The notes under the pieces: generated by a model | What the model was told of the DNA's origin: nothing | The model's input: only the letters and a program-made list of their open reading frames with translations | The model's database searches: none | Shown here: piece after piece, positions 25,176 to 31,661 of the stretch | Layout: each line of letters begins with the position of its first letter | How positions within the stretch are numbered: the first letter of the stretch is position 1 | Translations under genes and position numbers: made by a program | Origin: Allobosea thiooxidans | GTDB lineage: Bacteria; Pseudomonadota; Alphaproteobacteria; Rhizobiales; Beijerinckiaceae | DNA: 64,000 bases | Assembly (NCBI RefSeq): GCF_900168195.1 | Contig: NZ_FUYX01000001.1 | Span: 186,001-250,000 of the forward strand | Reading direction: 5' to 3'

Positions 25176-25433
25176 ATGTGCGGATGCAACAACCACTCCT
25201 CCCGGCCGGACCAGGCGGCCGAACGTGATCCGAATGCCCTGACCTTGCGGGTCGAGGACATGACCTGCGGTCACTGCGCTGGCACGATCAAGAACGCGAT
25301 CGAGACGGGCCTGCCCGGCACGCAGGTCGAAGCCGATCCGGCTTCCAAGTTGGTGTCCGTCCGCGGGAGCAGCGACCTGGCATCCATCAAGGCTCTGGTC
25401 GCCAAGGCCGGTTATACCCCGGTCGCAGCCTGA
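25176..25433 (+). CDS. CopZ-like HMA-domain metal-binding protein
   Basis: 85 residues with an ACGGAGATC ribosome site. The N-terminus has its own Cys/His group (MCGCNNHS). The HMA ferredoxin-like fold follows: LTLRVEDMTCGHCAGTIKNA, with the MTCxxC metal site near residue 30, and a last strand ending AGYTPVAA. It probably carries Cu(I) in the cytosol to the P-type ATPase. It is expressed from a CueR-type promoter and followed eleven bases later by the second DUF411 gene. Confidence 0.88.
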   Translation: MCGCNNHSSRPDQAAERDPNALTLRVEDMTCGHCAGTIKNAIETGLPGTQVEADPASKLVSVRGSSDLASIKALVAKAGYTPVAA

Positions 25434-25444
25434 AGGAGATGCTC

Positions 25445-25882
25445 ATGCTCAACCGCCGCAGCTTCCTCGCCGTTCTCGGAACCTCTGGCGCCGCGATGAT
25501 GGCCGAACGAGCCTTTGCGCAGGCCACCCTGCCGAAGATGATCGTGACCAAGGATCCGAACTGCGGCTGCTGCGGTGGCTGGGTGGAGCACATGAAGGCC
25601 GCCGGCTTCCCCGTCGAGGTCATCACATCCTCGGATGTCGACCAGGTGAAGCTCCGCCTCGGCGTGCCGGACGACCTTGCCTCCTGCCACACGGCGGAGG
25701 TGTCCGGTTACGTGGTCGAGGGTCATGTGCCGGCTGACGCCGTCAAGCGCCTCCTGGCCGAGAAGCCACAGGCTCGGGGCCTCGCCGTTCCGGGAATGCC
25801 GATGGGTTCTCCCGGCATGGAGGTCGCCGGCAAGGCGCCGGAGAGCTACGAGGTCGTCCTGTTCGGATCGTCGCGGCATTAG
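25445..25882 (+). CDS. DUF411 protein, C-terminus truncated by the mer transposon
   Basis: 145 residues from ATG 25445 (GAAGGAG upstream; ATG 25439 is too close to it). A Tat-like signal (NRRSFLAVLGTSGAAMM) and the DUF411 ligands PNCGCCGGW and ASCHTAEVSGYVVEGHVPA are present. The last two codons and the stop (Arg-His-TAG) come from the terminal repeat of the transposon. The original ending, GRTSFARYRGVNRA, lies at 31563-31607. The intact paralogue at 4898 keeps this FARYRG ending. The domain ligands survive, so the protein may still work, but it lacks a conserved C-terminal segment. Confidence 0.85.
   Translation: MLNRRSFLAVLGTSGAAMMAERAFAQATLPKMIVTKDPNCGCCGGWVEHMKAAGFPVEVITSSDVDQVKLRLGVPDDLASCHTAEVSGYVVEGHVPADAVKRLLAEKPQARGLAVPGMPMGSPGMEVAGKAPESYEVVLFGSSRH
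25866..25873. repeat. target site duplication, left copy
   Basis: GATCGTCG is repeated directly at 31555-31562, immediately outside both terminal inverted repeats. Eight bases is the usual duplication of IS1595-family elements. Confidence 0.9.
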
Positions 25883-25896
25883 GTAGCAAAAACCAC
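25874..25896. repeat. left terminal inverted repeat of the mer transposon
   Basis: The 23-bp sequence begins CGGCATTAGGTAGCAAA and ends ACCAC. It matches the reverse complement of 31532-31554 at all but one position (A versus G at base 18). Its TAG supplies the new stop of the DUF411 gene. Confidence 0.9.
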
Positions 25897-25953
25897 CAGA
25901 TCTGATCCCGGTTCTTTGGTAGCTTCCGGCTCCTTTTGACGGAGCGGGAGCAG

Positions 25954-26400
25954 GTGAGAGTTGACGAGGAACTGAAGCGGAAGCGCGCCGAGCTGCTCGG
26001 CGAGGTCGAGGAATTGAAGGCCAGGATTCAGGCGATCGATGGACAGGTCTCGGCGATCGACCAGGTGATCGCGATCTACGATCCGGCCCACGTACCGCGG
26101 GGGTCCGCGGCAACGAAGCCGCAGCGGCCGAGGGCAGCCCAACAGCTCCCTCCCGAATTCGCACGGATCAACAAGAACGAGGCCATCCTCGAGGTACTCC
26201 GCGAGGCGGAGCAACCGCTTTCAACAGCGGACTGCACCTCCCGGATCGCAGAGCGCAACGGTGCAGACGCGGACGATCCGTCCATGCCGCGTTTCCTGAC
26301 GCAGGTGTCCGCTGCTCTGATCGCCCTCACCAAGCGCGGCCGCGTGCGCCAAGCGGGCACCGTCGATGGCCGAAAGCATCTCTGGGAGATCGCGGCCTAG
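25954..26400 (+). CDS. hypothetical transposon-borne protein with N-terminal coiled coil
   Basis: 148 residues from GTG 25954 (GGGAG upstream; TTG 25936 is an alternative). Residues 1-35 form a charged heptad-like helix (ELKRKRAELLGEVEELKARI). A basic Pro-rich linker follows, and then a winged-helix-like domain (NEAILEVLREAEQPLSTAD, ALTKRGRVRQAGTVDGRKHL). It lies just inside the left terminal repeat and converges on the transposase with a four-base overlap. It may be a transposition accessory or regulator. I do not recognise the family. Confidence 0.6.
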   Translation: MRVDEELKRKRAELLGEVEELKARIQAIDGQVSAIDQVIAIYDPAHVPRGSAATKPQRPRAAQQLPPEFARINKNEAILEVLREAEQPLSTADCTSRIAERNGADADDPSMPRFLTQVSAALIALTKRGRVRQAGTVDGRKHLWEIAA

Positions 26401-27419
26401 GCCGCGGCACTGCCTTCCCAGATCAGGTCAGGCGGCTTGTTGCCCTGCCAGTAGCCGCACAGGGACCGCGACGTCGGCCGCTTCAGCGCCTGCCCGAGCA
26501 GGGAACGCGTTAGCCCGCCATTGCTCGTGCGCCTCATATCCTCGCGCCAGGCGATGTCGGCCGCGTACCAGTCGAGATATCGCGTCGAGAAGCGGTGGTG
26601 GATGCCGACATAGGCCCGCTGGATGCGGCTGAAGAAGCTCTCGACGACGTTGGTGTTCGTGCCGTCCTCCGAGGAATACGCCTCGGAGTGGTTCACCCGG
26701 CCCATGCGGTTCAGACCCACGACATCGTTGTAGCTCCCGTGCTCGTCGGCGAAGACCTTCGCGTTCCGGGAGACGTGATCCCGAACCGCGGCCCATGCCG
26801 CATCACCGTCCTCCTCGCGAATGACCCGGGTGAAGGTTCGGCCGGACACGCCCCGCTGCCGGATCGCGAGGATGCAGAGGCGGTCGGGGCTCCGGTTCTC
26901 CTTCAGGCGTCGGTCGACACGATCCTCCGCTCGATTTTCCGGTCTCACATGCCCGCCCGCATATTTGCCGTCGATCTCGACCTCGCCGTCGAGCACCATC
27001 TCGTCGCGGCGCGACGCCACGGTCTCGCGGAGCTTCATCAGGAGCACCCAGGCCGTCTTGTACTGCACGCCGAGCTCGCGGGAGAGCTGGAGGGCAGCCT
27101 TGCCCTTGACGGAGTTGGCGACGAACCAGATCGCGAAGAGCATCTTCTTGAACGGCAGCTTGCGCCAGGCGAACGCCGTTCCGGACGTCACCGTGAAGAC
27201 GGAGCCGCATTCCTTGGCGGAGCACTTGAAACGACTCCGGGTCATCTCGTAGCAGCGCAGGTTGCCGCAATGCGGGCAGTAGGCCTCGCCGTCCGTCTCA
27301 GGCCAGCGGGCCTGCCGGAACCACTTGTAGGCTGTCCTCTCCTGGATGCGGGAGAGTTCGGTGACCGTCAGGTCGCGGACCTTGGGCGAAAGCAGGAAGT
27401 GCTGGCCGGACCTCTCCAT
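26397..27419 (-). CDS. IS1595-family transposase
   Basis: 340 residues. An N-terminal helix-turn-helix region leads into a zinc ribbon (YCPHCGNLRCYEMTRSRFKC, then ECG). The DDE/DDN catalytic core follows with EIDGKYAGGH (first Asp), VFADEHGSYND (second Asp) and TNTNVVESFFSRIQR, which holds the Asn/Glu characteristic of the IS1595 family. It ends with the conserved WYAADIAWRE segment. The frame is complete and undamaged, so the transposon may be active. Its 3' end overlaps the convergent hypothetical gene by four bases. Confidence 0.9.
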   Translation of the reverse strand: MERSGQHFLLSPKVRDLTVTELSRIQERTAYKWFRQARWPETDGEAYCPHCGNLRCYEMTRSRFKCSAKECGSVFTVTSGTAFAWRKLPFKKMLFAIWFVANSVKGKAALQLSRELGVQYKTAWVLLMKLRETVASRRDEMVLDGEVEIDGKYAGGHVRPENRAEDRVDRRLKENRSPDRLCILAIRQRGVSGRTFTRVIREEDGDAAWAAVRDHVSRNAKVFADEHGSYNDVVGLNRMGRVNHSEAYSSEDGTNTNVVESFFSRIQRAYVGIHHRFSTRYLDWYAADIAWREDMRRTSNGGLTRSLLGQALKRPTSRSLCGYWQGNKPPDLIWEGSAAA

Positions 27420-27845
27420 GGCTCAGCGCTCCCCTCGATGCGAGGGAGAGCGGTATTTCCCAGCCCCCGGCGAAGGCAGGGAAGCTGAAACCAATGGTGA
27501 TGAGCGGCATGGTCATGCTCGGAGTCCGGTCCGGTATTGGGATTGTCATGGTCGAAACAGCGGGAACGGTCGACAGCCCGGGAAGGCCTCGCGGTTCAGG
27601 TCAGTGCTGTCATATGAGCCGATGCATGATCGGAGCTCATGGCAGGACGAGCGCTCGGAGTCGATCGCGACGCTGGTGAGAGGTTAACCGACCGCTACTT
27701 GCTGCCGACGGCGGCTTCCAGCGGACTTAGCACGATGCGAGTCTGTCGGATGTGAACTGGCATCTCGCCCGTGTGGCGCGCCCGGATCGGTTTCCTCACG
27801 GCCGCCGGCGCGGGCACCTCGTGGCCCGCATGATGCCGCTCCCCC
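27420..27845. other. 426-bp transposon segment without a recognised gene
   Basis: This lies between the transposase start and the merB stop. One open frame (27494-27679, plus) has atypical low-complexity composition and no ribosome site. I see no hairpin, repeat or RNA here that I could defend. Confidence 0.5.
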
Positions 27846-28619
27846 TCACACGACCGCCGGCACGGGTTCGCTGAGGACCGGCCCGAAGATCGCGCGGCCG
27901 AGCTCCAGAGCCTCGCTCATGTCCAGACGGGCTCCGGTGCGCTGGACCGCCTGGCTGTCGAGCCAGCGTTTCAGGTGCCCGTCGGAGCAGAAGAATGCGA
28001 TCGCCGGGCAGCATGAGACTGCCGCGCTGTCGGTGTAGGCAAGGTCGTACCAGACGACCGCCCCGGGATGGGACAGGCTCCGCAGTGCTCTGCCCGTATC
28101 CGCTGTCGTGACGCGGATCGTCTCGCCACAGGAGCGGCACGGCGACTCGACCGTGACGTCGGTGCGGTACATCGCGGCGACGCCGAGGGCGTCGATGGCG
28201 CACAGGGCATTCAGCACATGCCCATTGAGTTCGACCCGGTGTCCGGTCGCATGCTCGGTGAACGGATAGGCCAGCCAGATGGCGTCCGATCCCGCCTTGA
28301 GGCCAACGAGGTCCCGCAGTTGCAGCTTGCGGAGCAGCGCGGAGACGCGGCTTCCGTCGATCCCCGCCGCGGCGGCGATTTCGTCGACGTTTGGAGGCCG
28401 CCCCTGGGCCGCGTAGAGCCGCAGGACGGTCCGCCAGACGATGTCCTCGCTGACCTCAAGCGCGTGTGACCACATGTCGAGCAGGCCCGAACGGGCCGCC
28501 GAGCGTCCGGCGAGGGCCTGTCGGGCGGCCGGCGTGGTCACGGCCGACCAGTCCGGGCGCCGCACGCCCGGCCGGATCTCCGCGGCAACCTCTCGTGTGG
28601 GGTTCACGGTGCTGTTCAT
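27846..28619 (-). CDS. merB: organomercurial lyase
   Basis: 257 residues from ATG 28619, with GGAGG about ten bases upstream (an ATG at 28634 is less well placed). An N-terminal winged-helix-like domain (PNVDEIAAAAGIDGSRVSAL) precedes the catalytic domain. LNALCAIDALGVA contains the Cys and Asp equivalent to Cys96 and Asp99 of the well-studied MerB. SCCPAIAFFCSD carries the second catalytic Cys (equivalent to Cys159). The enzyme cleaves the carbon-mercury bond of compounds such as methylmercury and passes Hg(II) to MerA. It is the last mer gene, 29 bp after merA, so the operon gives broad-spectrum resistance. Confidence 0.93.
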   Translation of the reverse strand: MNSTVNPTREVAAEIRPGVRRPDWSAVTTPAARQALAGRSAARSGLLDMWSHALEVSEDIVWRTVLRLYAAQGRPPNVDEIAAAAGIDGSRVSALLRKLQLRDLVGLKAGSDAIWLAYPFTEHATGHRVELNGHVLNALCAIDALGVAAMYRTDVTVESPCRSCGETIRVTTADTGRALRSLSHPGAVVWYDLAYTDSAAVSCCPAIAFFCSDGHLKRWLDSQAVQRTGARLDMSEALELGRAIFGPVLSEPVPAVV

Positions 28620-28648
28620 GGCTCGATCCTCCATGGGGTGGTCAGGCG

Positions 28649-30097
28649 CTATCCTGCGCAGCAGGACAGCATCTTGACGTCCTTGTCGAAGGTCTGGGCG
28701 GCGAGCTTGAGCCCCTCGACGGTGGTCAGATACGGGAAGATCGTCTCAGCCAGGGCGTCGATTGTGAGCCCGCCCCGGATCGCCATGGCCGCCGTCTGGA
28801 TGCTGTCCGCGCCTTCGGGGGCCAGGATGTGCGCCCCGAGCAGCTTGCGGGTTCCACGGTCCGCCACGAGTTTGATCAGGCCCCGCGTGTCGCGGGCGGC
28901 GAGGGCGCGCGGGACGTTGTCGAGGGCGAGCACCGAGGTCCGCACGTCATGTCCGGCGGCGCGGGCCTGCGCTTCGGTCAGCCCGACGCTGCCGACCTGC
29001 GGATCGGTGAAGACCACCGCCGGCATGGCCGAATTGTCATAGCGGAGGCTGTCGCCGTTGAGCGCGTTCCTCGCCGCGAGCTTCGCGCCGTAGGCGGCCA
29101 TGTAGACGAACTGGTCCTTGCCCGTGACGTCACCCGCCGCGTAGACGCCGGCCCTGGTGGTGCGCATGCGGTCGTCGACAAGGATGGCGCCCATGGGGGT
29201 CTGGGCGATGCCCGTCTCCGCCAGGCCAAGGCCTTCGGTGTTGGGGGCGCGGCCGGTCGCGACCAGGATGCGCTCGGCGCCGATGGTTTGCGGTTGCCCG
29301 TCCCTGAGGACGGTGAGGGCGATCCCCTCCTCCGTCCTGCGAACGGAATCATAGGTCAGGTCGCCCATGACCGTGATGCCCTCGTCGGTGAGATAGCCGG
29401 CGAGCGCCGCTCCGATCTCGGGCTCGGCCTCCGGCAGGAGGCGGCTGCGGAAGACCAGTGTCACGTCCACTCCGGCACGGGCGAAGGTCTGCGCGAGCTC
29501 GGCCCCGACGTAGCCGCCGCCGACCACGATCATGGAGCGGGGCAACTCGGTCAGGGCCAGCGCCGTCGTGCTGTCAAGCGCGGACACGTCCGCGATGCCC
29601 GGGATGGCCGGCAGGGCCGGCCGCGTCCCGGTCGCGATGATGATGCGGTCCGAGACGAGGCGCTTGCCGCCGGCCTGCACGCCCCCGTCAACGAGGCGCG
29701 CCTGGCCTTCGTGATAGGCCACGTTGTTGTAGGCCGGCAGGAGGTCGACGTACTTGGCCTGGCGCAGGCTCGCGACAAGGTCGTCCTTTTGGGCAACCAG
29801 CGCCTGCCAGTCGGCCACCCGCGCGTTGCCGTCGATCCCGGCAAAGCGGGAGGCCGCGTTGGCGTGGTGCACCGCCTCGGTGGCCCGGATCAGGGCCTTG
29901 GAGGGCACGCAGCCGACGTTGACGCAGGTGCCGCCCATTGTGCCGTGGCCGACAAGGGCAACCTGTGCCCCCTGTTCGGCGGCCGTGATGGCGGCGGAAA
30001 ACCCGGCCGACCCAGCCCCGATGACCACCAGATCGTAGCGGTCCTTGCCGTTCTTCGCGCCCGTGCCGCAGCAGTCACTCATGGTCTCAACTTTCAT
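28649..30097 (-). CDS. merA: mercuric reductase
   Basis: 482 residues. FAD-binding GxGxxG (VIGAGSAGFSAA), redox-active disulfide GGTCVNVGCVPSKAL (about residues 55-69), an NAD(P)H-binding motif (VGGGYVGAELAQ) and the dimer domain are all present. The C-terminal CC pair (MLSCCAG) that accepts Hg(II) is also present. The N-terminal HMA domain of longer MerA proteins is absent, although a Cys pair remains near the start (MSDCCGTG). It reduces Hg(II) to volatile Hg(0) in the cytosol. The start could also be ATG 30082. Confidence 0.95.
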   Translation of the reverse strand: MKVETMSDCCGTGAKNGKDRYDLVVIGAGSAGFSAAITAAEQGAQVALVGHGTMGGTCVNVGCVPSKALIRATEAVHHANAASRFAGIDGNARVADWQALVAQKDDLVASLRQAKYVDLLPAYNNVAYHEGQARLVDGGVQAGGKRLVSDRIIIATGTRPALPAIPGIADVSALDSTTALALTELPRSMIVVGGGYVGAELAQTFARAGVDVTLVFRSRLLPEAEPEIGAALAGYLTDEGITVMGDLTYDSVRRTEEGIALTVLRDGQPQTIGAERILVATGRAPNTEGLGLAETGIAQTPMGAILVDDRMRTTRAGVYAAGDVTGKDQFVYMAAYGAKLAARNALNGDSLRYDNSAMPAVVFTDPQVGSVGLTEAQARAAGHDVRTSVLALDNVPRALAARDTRGLIKLVADRGTRKLLGAHILAPEGADSIQTAAMAIRGGLTIDALAETIFPYLTTVEGLKLAAQTFDKDVKMLSCCAG

Positions 30098-30173
30098 GTG
30101 TTCCCGTCCGGCTCGCAGCAGCGGGCGGTCGGGGAGGAAGACCTCTTGCCGGTTTTGGTGAGGGCGTGGTGGT

Positions 30174-30479
30174 TCAAGAGGAACTCTTCCCGTCCTTCAC
30201 GGTCGACGGATAGCCAGCGTTGGTCGTCGCCTGGGTCAGCGCCTCGGGCGTGACCTTCCCATCGTCAAAGGTGACGGTCGCCGTCGCCATGCCGCTGTCC
30301 TCGACCACCGTGACCTGGCTGACGCCCGGGATGCGGGAGAGCACCCTCTTCACGATCGGGGCGCAGGTGGCGCAGCTCACGTTCTCGACGTTGAGCGTGA
30401 CGGTGCGCGGTGCGGCCATGGCCCCACCCGCGAGCATCAGGGCCGAGGCGGTCAGGGCAATACGAAACAGGGTCTTCAT
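30174..30479 (-). CDS. merP: periplasmic mercury-binding protein
   Basis: 101 residues from ATG 30479. A signal peptide (KTLFRIALTASALMLAGGAM) precedes a single HMA domain with VENVSCATCAPIVKRVL, where the two Cys bind Hg(II), and ends in the usual AGYPSTV strand. It scavenges Hg(II) in the periplasm and delivers it to MerT. It starts eleven bases after the merT stop. Confidence 0.93.
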   Translation of the reverse strand: MKTLFRIALTASALMLAGGAMAAPRTVTLNVENVSCATCAPIVKRVLSRIPGVSQVTVVEDSGMATATVTFDDGKVTPEALTQATTNAGYPSTVKDGKSSS

Positions 30480-30490
30480 CTCAGGTCTCC

Positions 30491-30907
30491 TCAGAGGGTG
30501 ATCAGCAGCGGGGCGGTATAGGGGAAGGTGACGGCCGCCAGGACGAGCGCGGCGGCCGCCCAGAGGCCGATCTTGGCGATGCGGCTCGATCCCGGCCGCG
30601 CGCAGGAGCCTCCGGGCGCACAGGCGGCCTTGGGTTGGCGATAGACCCGCCAGAAGCCAAAGGTCAGGAAGGCCACCGCCACGGCCACGAAGACCGGCTG
30701 GTAGGGCGCCATTGCGGTCAGGTTGCCGATCCATGCCCCGCTCGCTCCAAGGCCGAAGAGCACGAGGGGCAGGATGCAGCAGGACGAGGCCCCGAGTGCG
30801 GCAAGAATGCCTCCGGCCGCCAGCAGGCCTTGGCTGGCTCTTGCGGAGGTCGCGCCCTCCTGCCGGCTTGCCAGCCCGCTTGGCTCAGCACGGGTCAATT
30901 CACCCAT
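30491..30907 (-). CDS. merT: mercuric ion transporter
   Basis: 138 residues, three membrane helices. The first helix holds the vicinal cysteines (ASSCCILPLVLFGLG), and a cytosolic loop carries the second Cys pair (ACAPGGSCARPG). These relay Hg(II) from MerP to MerA. AAGGAG lies eight bases before the ATG. It is the first gene of the minus-strand operon, directly behind the MerR operator. Confidence 0.93.
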   Translation of the reverse strand: MGELTRAEPSGLASRQEGATSARASQGLLAAGGILAALGASSCCILPLVLFGLGASGAWIGNLTAMAPYQPVFVAVAVAFLTFGFWRVYRQPKAACAPGGSCARPGSSRIAKIGLWAAAALVLAAVTFPYTAPLLITL

Positions 30908-30945
30908 CGAACAATCTCCTTTACGTCGATGGAGCGACCGTGCAT

Positions 30946-30962
30946 CCTGTAGTGGCTACAGG
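30946..30962. promoter_or_regulatory. mer operator
   Basis: CCTGTAG-TGG-CTACAGG is a perfect 7-3-7 dyad between divergent merT and merR. On the minus strand it is preceded by TTGCTC and followed by a weak -10, giving the long 19-base-class spacing that MerR untwists on Hg(II) binding. Confidence 0.8.
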
Positions 30963-30978
30963 AGCAAGGGCATTTTCG

Positions 30979-31407
30979 ATGGACGCGATCACGCATTCGC
31001 GAGGCGGGACGCTCCCCATCGGCGAGCTGTCACGGCTCACCGGGGTGAACATCGAGACCATCCGCTACTACGAGAAGGTCGGGATGCTGCCCGCGCCGCC
31101 CCGCACCGAGGGGGGTCGCAGGGTCTACGACCGGCACCATCTGCGCGTGCTGGCCTTTATCCGGCGCGGCCGCGAGCTCGGATTCACCCCGGACGAGATC
31201 AAGGCGCTTCTGGCGCTCGGCGGCCCGGAGCGCGCCCCGTGCGGCGAGGTTCGCGAGATCGCCACGAAGCACCTGGACGATATCCGGGCAAAGATCGCCG
31301 ACCTCAGCAAACTCGAACGATTGCTTGGGCAGACCATCGACCGCTGCGAAGGCGGCACCGCGCCCGAATGCCCAGTGCTCGACATTCTCTCGCCTGAGCC
31401 GAGCTAA
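30979..31407 (+). CDS. merR: mercury-responsive regulator MerR
   Basis: 142 residues. The N-terminal winged helix reads IGELSRLTGVNIETIRYYEK, and a long dimer helix follows. The three Hg(II)-ligand cysteines are present: PCGEVREIA, DRCEGG and PECPVL, equivalent to Cys82, Cys117 and Cys126. These distinguish MerR from CueR and ZntR, which lack this set. It represses and activates the divergent merTPAB operon through the dyad at 30946. It is the only MerR-family gene visible, so the CueR boxes elsewhere must be read by a regulator outside the window. Confidence 0.93.
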   Translation: MDAITHSRGGTLPIGELSRLTGVNIETIRYYEKVGMLPAPPRTEGGRRVYDRHHLRVLAFIRRGRELGFTPDEIKALLALGGPERAPCGEVREIATKHLDDIRAKIADLSKLERLLGQTIDRCEGGTAPECPVLDILSPEPS

Positions 31408-31531
31408 CGCTAGTGGCTCTCACGCACTATGCGAAGGCCTCGGGAGGCTGCCGGGGGCGTCCACGCGTCATCGAAATTCTTGAACCGAGGAGCCTGAAAC
31501 CTCTCGGATTCAGGTACTTACCGAACCCTCA

Positions 31532-31554
31532 GTGGTCTTTGCTACCTAATGCCG
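31532..31554. repeat. right terminal inverted repeat of the mer transposon
   Basis: It begins GTGGTCTTTGCTACC and ends TAATGCCG, the reverse complement of 25874-25896 with one mismatch. It is followed directly by the second GATCGTCG duplication. Confidence 0.9.
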
Positions 31555-31562
31555 GATCGTCG
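31555..31562. repeat. target site duplication, right copy
   Basis: GATCGTCG, identical to 25866-25873. Confidence 0.9.
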
Positions 31563-31607
31563 GGCCGGACAAGCTTCGCGCGCTACCGCGGCGTCAACCG
31601 CGCCTGA
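31563..31607 (+). pseudogene. severed 3' end of the DUF411 gene
   Basis: Read in the frame of the gene interrupted at 25873, this encodes GRTSFARYRGVNRA and a TGA stop. The FARYRG part matches the end of the intact paralogue (4898-5389). It has no start or ribosome site of its own and is not expressed as a protein. It proves the insertion point of the transposon. Confidence 0.9.
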
Positions 31608-31661
31608 TCCCTGGCGACGCCCTTGCTCGGGTTGCTGCGCTGGCGGCTGCGAGCCTGCATC

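Larger units (their letters stand above)
25874..31554. mobile_element. IS1595-family transposon carrying a mercury-resistance operon
   Basis: 5681 bp bounded by 23-bp inverted repeats with one mismatch and flanked by the 8-bp duplication GATCGTCG. It contains a hypothetical gene, an IS1595-type DDE transposase with zinc ribbon, and merB, merA, merP, merT and divergent merR. The insertion splits a DUF411 gene whose two parts join in frame when the transposon and one duplication copy are removed. The preserved duplication and undamaged genes suggest a recent insertion. The family call comes from the transposase motifs and the duplication length. Confidence 0.9.

Noticed and set aside
27494..27679. 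61-residue frame inside the transposon
   Set aside because: Low-complexity Met/Gly/Arg sequence with no ribosome site.
31413..31607. 64-residue frame at the right transposon edge
   Set aside because: It crosses the terminal repeat and target duplication. Only its last 14 codons are meaningful, as the severed end of the DUF411 gene.
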